A DNA stretch of 64,000 nt from assembly GCA_037157565.1 (NCBI GenBank), contig JAZHRO010000022.1:7936001-8000000 (forward strand). Reading direction: 5' to 3'. Within the stretch, counting starts at the first letter, position 1. The number at the start of each line of letters is the position of its first letter. The notes below the pieces were generated by a model that was given only the letters and a program-made list of their open reading frames with translations, searched no databases and was not told the DNA's origin. Origin of the DNA: Thalassia testudinum (taxonomy: Eukaryota; Streptophyta; Magnoliopsida; Alismatales; Hydrocharitaceae). Below, in pieces: positions 1 to 11,870 of the stretch. Position numbers and translations under genes: made by a program.

Positions 1-49
1 CGGGTTTTCCAAACTCCGAACCTTTTCGCGTGCGAATCCACCACAATCA
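1..49 (+). repeat. A1 5' LTR, last 49 bases
   Basis: The stretch matches the end of the 3' LTR at about 4598-4645 (shared CGGGTTTTC, CTCTGAAC/CTCCGAAC, CGTGCGAAT) and ends in CA at 49, three bases before the primer site. Confidence 0.8.
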
Positions 50-52
50 TTC

Positions 53-72
53 TGGCACCGTTGCTGGGAAGG
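53..72 (+). other. A1 primer binding site (tRNA-Asp type)
   Basis: TGGCACCGTTGCTGGGAAGG resembles the complement of the 3' end of plant tRNA-Asp, which is TGGCGCCGTTGCCGGGG. It sits just after the LTR end, as expected for minus-strand DNA priming. Confidence 0.8.
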
Positions 73-356
73 CAACACTCTTTGGTTTTTTTTCACGTTT
101 TCCCTCATTACTTACATATTTTTTTAACCTATCTTTCTTCTTCAATTTATTGTCTTGCAAGAACCCGGTCAAGGAGCTGAAGGCGGTAGATTGGAGTAAA
201 GTATGGGTAGAGACATTTGTAAGTTTTCCCCCACCACCCCTACCCTAGATTTCATTTCACCACACTAATAACTCAAACCCAAATCAACTTAAGTGCTTTT
301 TATAAACCCTAGGATAGATCTGGTTGTTTGTTTGCCACCTCCACCCATCTCATCTC

Positions 357-414
<58 letters not shown>

Positions 415-1305
415 CTTCTCTTGTGGGATTTGCTGAAAGTGACACACATTAAACACCCACTACTTTAGACTTAAGGCGCACCATTCCACTTTGATTCTAC
501 CACTTAACCGGGATCTGACCTGTGGACTCGGTACACTTCAACTCAATACACATAAGTGAGTAGAAATCCAAATAGGTTAAACATCTGTGTGACTTAACTA
601 AGTGGTGCAATAGGCCAATTGATTGAGCTATTTGGGCCATACCACTGAAGATAAAAGTCATTCATCAGTAGCTTGCCACTTAGGGTTAATTTTTAGGGTT
701 GAACCAAGCACTCCACATTATTTTTTGATTTCTAAAGAAATATATCATCACAGTGCTTTCAAAACTTTGAGTGTTCTCTTGAACTTGATTGAATACACCT
801 AAGATTAAACCCTAAAAGATACATCATCAAATAACCTTGTTTGTAAACTCTGGTTGTGCATGCACACACATTTGAATCAATCATTAAGGGCACAACCCAT
901 CTAAAGGGCCCATCACATTCCAAGAGCATAATCATCCCAAGCCTAATTAAAACTGAGTAAACGTTGGCCTTAAGGATTGATTCGCTCTTCGAGGCTTAGA
1001 TTGAGATTTTTTTCGATTAATCTGCTTCTGCTGGTCCATCTGATGTCTAGCTAGGGGAGTAGTGTCAAACGACCTCGGCTGGGGGGTACACTAGGAACCG
1101 GAGGCACAAGCCAATGGAAGAACCTTATCTCCAGCCTCTTCTTCTAACTGGTTGGATTGACTGGATAAAAGTAGACCAAATCAATTATAATCTCAAGATG
1201 GGTCCTTGGAATCTGTAGGTCTTTAGGTTAACCCACCTAAGGACAGGGTTGATTGCTTGTATTGTAGGGCTCCTTTCTCTCTTTTGATTTCCCTCCTATT
1301 CTACT
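73..1305 (+). other. A1 untranslated leader
   Basis: This is a non-coding stretch that matches the leaders of A2 (12997-14149) and A3 (minus strand, 37123-39396 plus 53024-53452). Conserved landmarks are GATTGGAGTAAAGT near 190-205, the TCTAGCTAGGGGAG segment near 1046-1061, and a pyrimidine-rich run ending TTGTATTGTAG at 1267, which looks like a splice acceptor 38 bases before the ORF start. A (TA)n tract lies at 361-410. I see no coding capacity. Confidence 0.7.
361..410. repeat. (TA)n microsatellite
   Basis: Uninterrupted TA repeat of 50 bases in the A1 leader. A2 has an A-rich stretch at the matching place instead, so the tract probably expanded in this copy. Confidence 0.98.
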
Positions 1306-2802
1306 ATGTATCCTTCCACATCCTGCACTCATTTCCCATCCTACCCTCCTACCACCACTTATACACAAGATGATTACTATCTCGACTCGACTTATAATTA
1401 CCCATCCACTAGCTGGGATAACTTTGATTGGGGATACGATACCGGACCTCAATGTCCAGGGCCTAACCTTAGACAATAAGACTATGATTACTATCCTTCC
1501 CAGAGCTACAATGATTATAGATCTCCATCCTTTGATGATCAAACCAACCCGATCTACAATCAGGAAGGATATGATGATTATAACATCTACCCTCCTCAGT
1601 ATTCCACTAAATATAGGTCACCTCCATTATTTGAACAACCCGAGATGACCTGCTATTAGGGAGGGACCTGAGAACCTTGATATCTTGACTCCCTTAGATT
1701 TAACCCAAACCCACCCAAACCTGAATCGAACCATTCAGTTCAGGTGAACCAGATCCAAGATAGGGTGTTGGCTAACTTGAGGAATAGCATACAATCTTTA
1801 GAAGCCCAGCCAACACCATGCACTGAAGCATTGGAGCCTATGACAAAAATGATTGATGAGTTGAATAACTCTTTATTGGATTTGCTCCAAAATGTTAGGG
1901 ATATGAGCCTAGGTGAGTTTCCACTTAGGAAATTGTCGAGGTTGAGGATGAAATTTGTGGTTACGCTAGTCCAATCTTGGAATGATTCTCAAGATGATCC
2001 CCCTTCAGGAGAGCCAATGTCTGAACCTGCTCAGGCACCTGTCGGGGGTGATACATATGCTGAGACTGGGGATGACTAGGTTGGGCTAGAGCAACCCATT
2101 GAGGATGAACTGAGTTTCTCACCCAAGATTGCAGAGCCAGGGAATGACGAAAAATATGTCTCCACGGACCATGAAATGACATATGATTTTGAGACGTATA
2201 TAAATAAGGATCATGAATTCCTTGATTTTGAGGGTGAGGAATCTCTTAGTAAAGTCTCACTTGAGCTTAAGGAGAATGATTTTAGTGAGACAAACAGGCT
2301 TGAGGAATTTGATAAACCATTTGATAGCCTGACTATTGAAGATTCTAATTCGGTTGGGGCTAACTTGGATGATCCGAATCCTAATGATTCAATTAGTAGC
2401 CCCATTCCTTAACCGCACCCCGAAGAGCTAACTTTTGAGATCATTGTGCCCAAGCCAATCTTGATTCAGCCACAATTTCTGGAATTGGGTAAATCTTATG
2501 GGGTGAACGGTATGCTAGAGGTCCCGGAGCCTGAGCACTTGATGTTGGAGGATAGAAATGTTGAAACGAAAATTTGGGAGGTTAATTCTGAGGGAAAAAC
2601 AAGTTTGGATTTAAGGGTTCCTGTGGACCTAAAACCATCTACTTTTTACCAGGACCCTTATGATATCTTTCACGTGCAACCCAATCTTGAAATAACTGAT
2701 TATTTTTTTAAGCTGAACGTTAAGTGGACATCCTCACCTATTGAACCATCTTTACCGGTTGTCCGACACTTTGGTCTTGGGTTGCACACCACAAAATCGT
2801 AG
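1306..2802 (+). pseudogene. Family A ORF, decayed copy in A1 (unknown function)
   Basis: I do not recognise this protein. A frame opens at ATG 1306 and stays in one register to the stop ending at 2802 (about 499 codons), broken by in-frame stops at 1477, 1657, 1669, 1678, 2077 and 2410. The N-terminal ~110 residues are rich in Tyr, Ser, Pro, Asp and Asn (PSTSC, HFPSYPPTTTY, YPSTSWDN). A middle segment (RVLANLRNSIQSLEAQ, then MIDELNNSLLDLLQNV) is probably helical. The rest is acidic (FEGEESL, EEFD) and ends with the conserved FYQDPYDIF and FGLGLHTTKS. There is no zinc knuckle and no protease, RT or integrase motif. The same ORF occurs in A2 (14150-15630) and A3 (35649-37122), which shows it was a real gene. 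The start is chosen from alignment with A2 and from the acceptor-like site upstream. Confidence 0.65.
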
Positions 2803-3613
2803 GCCCAGCCTCGCAAGCTTAACAACCTTCGGTTTTGGGTGATTTTCATCCAGAACCTGAGAACCACTTGACCTTGGGGCATTGGTCTCCATCATAGTCT
2901 GGTCCATGTCTGTGGACATCTTCTACTGGCGGGTCTAAGGATTAATCTTTTGATTTTGATTCTGACCCACACTTGTGAATTCTCAATTTCTTCCTTGTAT
3001 GTATGTTATGCCTAGCTGAAGGCATTAAATTTAGCACGTGTGTATATTCCACGTTCTTTGCAGAGTTGACTGGATTGTCACGAAATTCAGGTGATATTCT
3101 GTTATTCTACCCTTTTCATGTCTCTATTTCTACACTGAGGACATTACACCATTTCGACATGGGGGGTGGATACTTAATCCCAAAATTATTTTGTTAGCCT
3201 ATAGAATTTCTTTTATTTTCTTTAAAAAAATTTGAAACTTCAAAAAGACAAAAAAAAGAAAAAAATAGAATTAGGAGAAGAGAACTTAGGCTTTTGGAAG
3301 TTATTAACTTTAGGAAACGATACAATAAGACCTGAACACTTAGACTCTTCAGGTCTTCGGACTTAATTAGCCCAGGTGTCCACTCGAATGTGGACTTAGT
3401 CTTGAGTCATCGCCAAGTAATTCTATTTTAATTTGGTCAATAAATTGGGGTGATAAGTATATGACTTATCAACCCGCACTCTGATTTCCATAGTTTAGGG
3501 CCTTAGTTGAAACTTTTTATTGTTAATAAATGACTTAGGCCTAAGTGATCGAGTCCTAATTCTGCTTTTATACCTAGCATATAGTTTAATTTTGCTAGGG
3601 ACTAGCAAAAGAT
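2803..3613 (+). other. A1 non-coding 3' internal region
   Basis: No gene is visible. The region holds the second purine tract (3134-3171) and an A-rich stretch near 3223-3270. It is shorter than in A2 and A3 because the segment with the paired GTATGGCTGGC motif is missing. Confidence 0.65.
3134..3171 (+). other. Second polypurine-tract candidate in A1
   Basis: A CTGAGGACATTAC motif is followed 20 bases on by GACATGGGGGGTGGATA. The same pairing is found in A2, A3, B1 and G. It resembles the true polypurine tract at 3614-3626, so it could prime plus-strand DNA internally. Confidence 0.45.
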
Positions 3614-3626
3614 AGACATGGGGGTA
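3614..3626 (+). other. A1 polypurine tract
   Basis: AGACATGGGGGTA directly precedes the TG that opens the 3' LTR. Confidence 0.85.
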
Positions 3627-4645
3627 TGATGTAGACACATCCATTTAGGTTAAAATGCCTATTTATGCATGTTCTTAGCTTAGATTTGCATTCCATATTA
3701 TAAATATTGCATAGCATGCATCATCCTGCATTTAGAGTAGTTGTGTATATTTTAGGTTAACTACGTCCTTTTTATGGCCAGGAAGGAAGGAGATTTATTT
3801 CAAGGCCTCCGATGGATGATCCGACTATACGGATCTGATCAAGATGACGATTGGAGTCTAACACCTCCAAAATGTCTAGATTGGAATCCCATAGCATTAT
3901 ATGAAGTTCGAGGAAGATCAATGGCCAGGGGGCAATGTGACATCCATATGGGTTTCAGATGGAAAATCCAACCGTACGGATGGATCTGGAGCGACGATCA
4001 TAGTCCGGCAATGTAGGAATCATCTCAATTTGAGCATCTTTGCACCCGCTGCAATAGACAGAAGATGGACGGTCTAGATGGTGCCACGTGGCATCATCTA
4101 GGCCACCCAAGGGTCACCGCTACCTCTCTCTCCCTTTCAAGCCTATCAGATTTAGACCGTTGGATCAAGATCCAACAGCCATGAGGAGGTCACGCCACCT
4201 TCCCAGCCGACGCAAGAAATTCATTCTTTGGACAAAGTAAAGAGCTTTATCTAAGAGGAGAGGTTGCGGGTTCAAGACCGCATGTCCCCCCTTCTATTTC
4301 GCAAATAGCCTTGATTTTAATCAAGACCGCATGATCTTGATCATGCAGCCTTGATGAAGGGCATGGGTGAGCTGGAAGGGCGTGGTGATTTTCCACGTGT
4401 TCGACCTGGGACTCGCTTGCTAAAAATACCAAAAAAATTAGAAAAGACAAATAATGACAAAAATAAATAAAAGCAAAATGCGTATTTTTCAAAACCAAAC
4501 ATTCGCCTCCTCGTGTTCGACCCGGGACTCACTTTTTGAGTTTCAGTTATAAATTTTATCTGATTGATAGATTTTCTTGCGAATCGAATTATGAGGACGG
4601 GTTTTCTAGACTCTGAACTTTTTCACGTGCGAATACGCCCCATCA
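3627..4645 (+). repeat. A1 3' LTR (1019 bp)
   Basis: The LTR starts TGATGTAGACAC and ends CCCCATCA. It is shorter than the A2 LTRs (1765 and 1749 bp) and lacks their TATAAAAAGG promoter stretch, so a middle portion has been lost. A tRNA T-arm-like sequence lies at 4265-4282: TGCGG pairs with CCGCA around a GTTCAAGA loop. The end carries the TTCGACC...GGGACTC segment shared by all family A LTRs. Confidence 0.85.
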
Positions 4646-4965
4646 GGCAGCGTTCTTGGCCAACTGTGATGGCGCCACATGGTGCCATTGTGGCCATCCA
4701 CCTTTTTTGCTTTGTAGACAGTGCTATAGGTCCCCGATTGGGATGATTTTTATGTCGTTGGATTGCGATCGTTGATCTGGATCCATCGGTGCAGTCGGAT
4801 TTGGTATCTGAGGTTTAGATTTTTTCCTTTTTTCCTCTTGGCCCTTTCTCTTCTACAGACTCCGTAGTATGCTACGAGAGTCTGATCAAGACGATCTCAG
4901 AAGCGTTGGACACCCGTTGTCATTCTAAGAAGATCCATACGGTCGGATTGGTCATCCACGGCCCC
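4646..4965 (-). repeat. Inverted fragment of a family A LTR
   Basis: Read on the minus strand, this matches the first third of a family A LTR. Compare GATCCATCGGTGCAGTCGGA here with GATCCATCCGTACGGTTGGA in the reverse complement of 3627-4645, and with 54725-54900 and 33765-33900. It has no LTR ends of its own, so it is a truncated remnant. Confidence 0.65.
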
Positions 4966-5141
4966 AAATTACCTGTGATTATTAATACCTCTCAATTAGA
5001 ACATAATATGACATTATTATTTACAAAACTAATAAATCGACTATGTTGCAAAGTATGATGCATATGTATACAGACTGCCAAAGTTAAGCTAGGATCTAAT
5101 TTAATTTAGGTGGATTAGGACCTATGATTGCTGCACAATCA
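4966..5141. other. Unassigned stretch with a palindrome
   Basis: AT-rich and without a gene. The last ~55 bases (about 5088-5141) are similar to 8581-8635 and end in an imperfect palindrome, TGATTGCTGCACAATCA (5125-5141). The source of the repeat is unknown. Confidence 0.4.
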
Positions 5142-5431
5142 TTTATGCAAATGATCTCCCTCTTTCTCGTAAATGCTATTTCAGCATTAGTTCTTATTGT
5201 TTGCTTAATCTGAAAGCGGTTTTAATTAGATTTATTGGGGAAATCATTCATGAACAATATTATTTTGACTTGTGCGAGTTTTAATAGGCCAGTGCCTCCC
5301 TGTGGATACGACTTGCTCTCTTGAGTGGTTTATTTCATTACTTTTAATGGTCGATTTTTCACTACGTACATACTATTTCAACACGTCATTTCATATGCAA
5401 AAATTCTTTCAAAGCAAAAATCATCTTTTCA
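5142..5431 (+). repeat. E 5' LTR, truncated to its last ~290 bases
   Basis: Close match to 25608-25899 (shared CTCCCTCTTTCTCGTAAATG and CTCCCTGTGGATACGA/AATCCGC, ending ATCATCTTTTCA). The first ~1.47 kb of the LTR is missing. Confidence 0.85.
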
Positions 5432-5433
5432 AA

Positions 5434-5453
5434 TGGCGTCGTTGCCTAGGAGG
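5434..5453 (+). other. E primer binding site (tRNA-Asp type)
   Basis: TGGCGTCGTTGCCTAGGAGG starts two bases after the LTR end and matches the tRNA-Asp 3'-end complement with few changes. Confidence 0.85.
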
Positions 5454-6777
5454 CAACTGGCTTGTTAAACTCCCATTCATTCATTTATTTGTTCACACAT
5501 TATTTTTGTTTGAGGCATACTTCACTTCAATTTTTTTAGTGCGAGATACACATGTCTCTTACATCTTGCCGCACCAGCCTCGGAGATTAGGTGACATTGG
5601 ACGTCGCCAGTGAGCTACACATTTAGGAGAACGAGCACCATAAGCCACCACGCTCACAATTGAGGTGGACCTTGAGCCACGATTTAGAGGAGAACATTTT
5701 GAGGAAGCTACAATCGTCATATCCATTCTGAGTAGATAGAATTTAGGTTTTAGAACTTTACTTTTCTTTATTTATTTTTGCACATTCATTCATTAGAAGA
5801 CCCTTGTTCTTGGGTCACGATTTTTTAGGGGTTTGTTCCTGAACTTGTTTTAGGCCCATTGTGGAGGCATTTTTTGGGAGTCTATTCCCATTTCTTTAGA
5901 CTTAGGTTTTTATTTTCTTTCATGGATTGATTTTATTTTTCTTTGTTTGTGCATTAGTAGTGTAGATAGATATAAAAAAAAATGCACGAGCTGCATGCCC
6001 CTAGGTTGAACAATATAGGTGAGTATGATAGCATCTAAATTTCATTTTTATTGCATTGCTGATCGCTGGAGGGAAGGTATGCCTTCTTTCTTTGCATCTA
6101 TATTTGTTCATGCATTTGCATTTGGACTTAGTTCCTTGACCACATAATTTGTCTTGAAACGATTTAACAAAGTGGTTGCATTAAAACCTTTCAAAAGGAC
6201 TAATTAAAGGAGGAACATTTAAAATCCAAGAATTAATTCTTACAACCTTGCGTACGATTCAAGACTCAAAGTCAAAAATCTTTCATGGTGGATGCACACG
6301 TGCAGCTTTGCGCACTGTTGGAGTGCGTGGAAATTGCATGTTTTGAAATCGTTTGTTGTTGTTCGTAGTATAGTCATGAAATCCTATCAACAAAAATATT
6401 TCTAGATTAACGAGACTTTGAGTCCCGGTCATTTGTCTCTGGGAGGCGTTATGGAAATGATTTCGATCTCGCTCACTCTACTCGCTTAAAATCGCATGCT
6501 GATTTCTAACCTATGGATCACTATTTTGCCATTTGCATGATTAACTCTTATCATGTGCACATGCATTACGTAAATGACAAATGTAAATGTATGGGTTTCA
6601 GTACGCACAATCCTAGTTATATGATGGCCATTGACAGAGAATGTATTAATGGTTAGATCCTCAATGTTTTCAGGCACCGACATGCTAGTTGCAAGAAAGA
6701 TATAAAATGATCACAGGCAACTTAATCACAATGAAGTATTGCAAGCAAGCACATGGTGATTTTTCAACACATGGATA

Positions 6778-6822
<45 letters not shown>

Positions 6823-6960
6823 GATTTTTCATTAATTGCATCAGGGTGATTCCAGAGCAGAGCTAGTGGGAAGCTTGTAGATGAATGCTTAAAAGTAGAA
6901 AGCTATCTAGTAGAAAACAACTGCATGCGTGAATCTATGGGAGGATTACACATACATCAT
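5454..6960 (+). other. E leader, non-coding
   Basis: No credible gene. The stretch is AT-rich and contains a (TA)n tract at 6781-6819 flanked by GTGATTTTTCA and ATGATTTTTCA direct repeats. Confidence 0.55.
6781..6819. repeat. (AT)n microsatellite
   Basis: About 39 bases of alternating A and T in the E leader. Confidence 0.97.
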
Positions 6961-8635
6961 TGTTGGAGAATATGGAGCTACACTACTAAGCATAAATAAA
7001 GCAGAGAGATTAGAAGAACTACTTAGCTAGGTTATCTGAAAGAAGGGCATACGGAGGTGGTCTCTAATGGCCTTTAAGATGGTTGAGAGGAGGAGGGGTG
7101 GCCAATGGTGGGTAGGCTGGCCCTTGGAGTTGTGGGGTAGGAGTGCTTTAGCCTTGGCGTGGAGGTGGTGGAACCATGGTGAGGGTGCTCGTGGAGTGGA
7201 GGCAGAATGCAAGTGGAGTTATGCTAAGATTAGATCCAAGACTAGATGAGTGTAAATGGCCACCCAAGGGTCCTTTAAATAGACCAAAGGGAGACTCTCT
7301 AGACAAGTGTGGAACTCTCTAGAGAGAGCACCAAGTGTGGCCATCCAAGGGAGAGAGAGGGCGGTTCTTAGATCCACCAAAAGTGGATCTAAGAGAAGAC
7401 CCATCCTTAATTGCTATATTTGGCAACCAAGGTGGTGCCACCTTTGGAAGAGCCTAAAAGGCCCTAGGTGGTGTGGGAGTACGTGAATGGGTGTGTGTGT
7501 GTGTGGGTGTGAGTGTGACCTAAGTGGTTAAGTGGTCTAGGTTAGTTCCTAAGGGGTTTAGGTTAGGGTAGGTCTCAAATTAAGGTTGCAAACCCTAATT
7601 TGCTAAGGAGAAAGTGCAATTAAACTTGACATAAGTTTAATTGAGTGAGTGTGAACTTAATTGAGAGTGAAATAACTCAATTAAGTTAGGCTTAGGTCAA
7701 TTGGACTCTCACTGAGTCCAATTGGACTTGTGTGGTTTGAGATTTGAGCTCAATTGGACTCTATGAGTCCAATTGACAAGGCAATTGTAATTGACTATGA
7801 TCCAAGTCAATTAGACTTAGTGAGAACCTAATTATGTTCTTAGGAAGGTCTAAAGGTGGTGCACTAGGGTTAGGATACCTTAATTTAGGTTCCTAGGGGG
7901 TTGGAATTGGGTTTAGGGACCCAGGAACTCAAGATCCAAGCTTGAAATCCAAAACAGGAACTGGAGAGCAGTTCCAGACATCCAATTTAAGTATCAGATG
8001 ACTTATACTCAAAAATCAGAAGTACAGATCTCTTGTCAGGACATCCATTTTGAGTCACGAGGGAATCAGGGTTCTGTCTTGGGGATTATGCAGAAATTGG
8101 ACGTCTGACCAAGTGTCTGGATGTCTAATAACACTGCAGACATGGGTTTAAGGTGTGCGGGTTATGACTAAGGGTTCTGGACATCCAGATAAGGGCTGGA
8201 ACTAGGGTTTTGAGGCTTCCTAAGCTATGGTGACCTAATTTAAGGGTGGCTAAGGCTTAGGAAGGCTTCTAAGGCTATCCTAGGGCTAGGAATGAACCTA
8301 AGTTATTCATAATTTAACTCTGCCTTATTTTTACTTAGTAGAATAATATACCTCAACCCTTACATTATTTCTCTACTACATTTATTCTAAGGTCTTCTAC
8401 TCTAGCTTTGATGTAGCACTAGCTTCAGATCCAGCTTTAGATCTAGCTTCTGAGCTTTTTATTGCCTGCAATTTATATAATGCACTTAATTAGTACATTA
8501 TATCATTATTTCATGCATAGCTAAGGGAAAGTAGTAAAGATGCAAATAATGCTTATGCATGCATTAATTACACAAGCTTATGCTAAGTTCTAGCCTAATT
8601 TAGGTCAATTAAGACCTATGATTGCTGCGCAATCA
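6961..8635. other. Possible LTR-like or other repeat insertion in the E leader
   Basis: No gene is visible. The base composition changes here: G-rich between about 7035 and 7500, then many AATT-containing words. The block opens TGTTGGAGAATATGG and ends CAATCA at 8635. It contains a TTTAAATAG stretch near 7274, two perfect hairpins (7698-7776), repeated ACATCCA words (7977-8180), and an end segment (8581-8635) repeated at 5088-5141. A solo LTR of about 1.67 kb would fit, but I find no matching 5-base target duplication (ATCAT on the left, CGCAC on the right), so the limits are guesses. Confidence 0.35.
7698..7776. repeat. Two adjacent perfect hairpins built on CAATTGGACTC
   Basis: At 7698-7724, CAATTGGACTC and GAGTCCAATTG are separated by TCACT. 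At 7750-7776, TCAATTGGACTC and GAGTCCAATTGA are separated by TAT. Both stems are perfect. Confidence 0.9.
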
Positions 8636-9048
8636 CGCACTAAGGCACACATAGTCACTTCAGAAGTCTTGAGCTACTAGGAAAGAGCCCTCCTACTGCT
8701 AGGGTTTGAAGTGACCCGAACTTTAGCTTGAAGGTTGAAGCACCTCCAAAATTATGGATTGAGGGTAGTTAACAAGCACCACTTCAAAGGAAGGCTTAGG
8801 CCTACTTGCATCCATCTTTGTCGGCTTTGGAGGTGGCTAAAATTTTTGGGCTTTATGGAGGATCACCTAAGTCCTAGTTTGGTCTTCTTGGGTGAATTGT
8901 AGGTCGACAAGTAGGCGCGTAACTGTTTAGATAACTTGATTTGTCACCTACAACTAGACTAAAATCTCAAAAGCATTAACTAATTAAAGACCTAACAAGT
9001 CCTTTCATTTGTGTTTGCTTTGGGAATCTGACTATGGTGTGAGTTAGA

Positions 9049-10839
9049 ATGGACCACCTTGACTTCCATTCTTTCACATCTTACCCACACCCTTACCCCC
9101 ATTCTACGATCTTTGATCCCGTATGTCGAGATGGTTCATCCTTTGATGGATAAAATGACAATCATTGGGATCCTTTGTACCCCTACTGTAGGAATATTGG
9201 TTTGATTAAGCCCCATCACCACAACGAACAAAACCTAGGAGCGGGAAACACCTTGCCTACTATTCCACATACCATAGAAATACGCAACCCACCCTCCCTA
9301 AATGATTGTAATGGTTGAATAGAAACTCCTAGGTATTATAACCTTGAGCTTGACTTTGCTCCTAAAAATAGTGATGACTTCTCCACCTTGAAGATGGAAA
9401 TACAGAAAATGCAAGATGAAATGATTGAATTATTAGGAGAATCTTCGAGAGCAGGCCAACAAGGAAAAGAAGACATTAGTCACCTAACCTACACCCTTGA
9501 CAATGACTTCCACCCCTCTACGCTAGATGTATCTCCCAGGGGAGAGCCACACCCTAAGTTGGAGGGAAATTTTGGGGATTATGTAAGGGTGAATAGCTAC
9601 TTTTCAAGGATTGATTTTGAACCTTCCCCACTCAATGACACTTCCTTGAGAGGTCCACGCCTTAAATGGGAGGAGGATATGTATGAAAGTAGCTATGCAT
9701 TGGATGAAGAAAGGTGGCAACCCGAGGATCACATTGAGGTTAAGTACCAAGTTAAGCTATATTGGAGTCAAAAGAAGGGAATGATGGTACCATTGGAAGA
9801 CCTCGACCCAGACGATAGTATTTTTGTGACATTTGATGAAGTGGGTCAAAGTTAACTTGTTAATCCTACCCTCCCTTCTGATGACGATCAACTAATGGAA
9901 CTTAAACCCACCCTTAGGGAACCTGACCCTAAAGAAATTCTCCTATCTGAGGAGTCTGATGTTACTGGTGTGAACCATTTACCCTAGATAGAGTGCCTGA
10001 GGGGATCTATAGACATTTTAGATGATTCTAGACCTCGGGTACATGATGAATTATGTGAGGAACCTACATTCAAGATTTGGAGTGACACTAAGGGTGATTA
10101 TGTCTTACTTGAAGAATTAGCCCTCGAGGATGTCACATATTTTATCAAATTAGGTTTCCTTAGCACACCCGTTGATGACTTCCCTCCTCATAATGAAATA
10201 ATGGAAAATGTGGAAGCAACTTTTGAGATTTATGTGGATTAGCATATAGACTCTAGGGAGGAATTGAGTAAAGAACAAGAACCCAAGGATGAGATTGATA
10301 GGGTAATCTCTAAATCTGTTGCTTCCAACTTGCCTTCATTTGATTCGGAGTCACCCTTTGATCCACCTATGTCTGAAGGCAAAATTTTGACTCCATACCT
10401 TGAAATGATCTCTGATGAAGTGCAGGAAGATATACATGACATCAGTAGGGATGCTAGGGATGCGATTGAAGAACTGGAAAAGTTGTTAGGAGTGGACACC
10501 GAGCCGACTGGACCCACCTTAGATCTTATGACCATCCCGCAACCTCAAAACTTGGATACCCTAGACAAACCTTGGATTAGAATTCTACTCACTTCTATTC
10601 TGACTGGGGGACTTAGCGAACCTATCAGGTTCTATTATCAGTCCATTACCTTGGGGGTTTATCTTTACACTATTCCTTCCCCATCTCTTTTGGATGGTCC
10701 TTGTCATCCTCCTCCTACCCCTTTAGAGGCCACTATTCCAGTATATCCACTAGGACCTCCTCGAGTGACCTGGGAAGATTTCATTCTCCTACTTGTTGGG
10801 GGCATGTACTTAGGGGGTATACATAGCATATATACATAA
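9049..10839 (+). pseudogene. Decayed ORF of element E (unknown function)
   Basis: A single reading frame can be followed from ATG ~9049 to the stop ending at 10839 (about 597 codons). It is interrupted by stops near 9151 and 9316 and at 9853, 9985 and 10240. I do not recognise the product. The N-terminus is rich in His, Tyr, Phe and Pro (MDHLDFHSFTSYPHPYPHS), the middle begins with a likely helix (KMEIQKMQDEMIELL), and most of the rest is acidic (DLDPDDSIF, EDIHDISRDARDAIEELEKL). The C-terminus is hydrophobic and Pro-rich (PSPSLLDGPCHPPPTP). The order of parts resembles the family A ORF, but I see no clear residue-level match beyond the FHS..YP start. No gag or pol motif is present. Confidence 0.55.
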
Positions 10840-11208
10840 TTGCATACATCTGCATAATGTTGCATAGCATGCATTTGCACCAAAAAAAAAAAAGCATTGA
10901 GCTTAACTGGCTTGCCGTACATTCTTAGGCATAAGACCAGGGCTTTAGGTTAGATTAAGTTGACTCTAGGTGTCTAACTTTAGAAGCTAAGTTGAGCTAC
11001 TAGCTTTAGACCCTTAGGGTCCTTTGTGGACTTAAAAACATAATTAGAAGTTAAGTTGCGGACCATTCCTTAAGAGGTTGAGGAAGGAAAGCTAAGGATC
11101 GAGTTAAAGGCTGGATAGTACTTGGTGTGTTTTTCGACTTATTGGTTTATGGGTCCTCATAACCGAAGCATCCACATTTCACACACTTGGTCTTGTGTAA
11201 ATAGTGAT
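10840..11208 (+). other. E internal region, left of the A2 insertion
   Basis: Non-coding. It follows the E ORF, includes an A-rich run near 10880, and ends with GTGAT (11204-11208), the left target duplication of A2. Confidence 0.6.
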
Positions 11209-11870
11209 TGACGTAAACATGTTTATATCACATAAACCATCTATTTTTGCATGTTCTTAGACATATAGTTGCATCATACATTATAAATATTGCATAACAT
11301 ACATCATCTTGCATTTAGATTAGATTGTATAAAGTTTAGGTTAATTTTCTCTTTTTGTGGTCAGGTAACAGGACGACTTTTAATCGAGGCCTCGGATTGA
11401 AGATCCAACCGTATGGATCTGATCAGGGCGACAATCGGAGTTCAACGACTCCAAGATTACCTCAATCAGACTTCTATAGTATCAAATATTGTTCGAGGAA
11501 AATCATAGGTCAAAGGCCAAGATGGTGTCAATCCACACTTCAGATGACAAATCTGACAGCATGGATGGGATCAGAACGACGATCGCAGCCCAACAACGTA
11601 AAAATTAGTCCAATCTAACATTTGTGGCACCTTCTACAAGTCACAGAACATGGACGGCCAAGATGGTGCCAGGATGGCCAAGATGGTGCTAGATGGCCAA
11701 GATGGCACCACGTGGTGCCATCTCGACCACCTAAACCGGCCCAGCTAATACACGAAGACTCGTCGTGCCTTCTCTCTCCTCAACCATGCCATCACTTCTC
11801 AACCGTTGGATCAAGATCAAACGACTGTAAGCGATGGAACCGAAGTCATCTTCTCGACAATCCACCACGA

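Larger units (their letters stand above)
1..4645 (+). mobile_element. A1: non-autonomous Ty3/gypsy element, family A (left end outside window)
   Basis: The element runs from the tail of a 5' LTR (1-49) through an internal region (50-3626) to a 3' LTR (3627-4645). It has a tRNA-Asp type primer site right after the 5' LTR and a polypurine tract right before the 3' LTR. The internal region holds one decayed ORF unlike gag or pol, so the element could not have moved by itself. Its leader, ORF and 3' region match A2 (11209-18941) and A3 (26093-55095). The 5' target duplication lies outside the window; the five bases after the 3' LTR are GGCAG. Confidence 0.85.

Noticed and set aside
3774..4016. 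80-codon open frame in the A1 3' LTR, related frames at 11355-11618 and 17339-17566
   Set aside because: It recurs because the LTR recurs. The peptide is not kept in one frame among A1, A2 and A4, so LTR homology explains it.
8619..8645. Helitron 3' end (hairpin followed by CTAA)
   Set aside because: The hairpin is followed closely by CACTAAG, but the second copy at 5125-5141 lacks CTRR after the hairpin, and no TC-type 5' end was seen.
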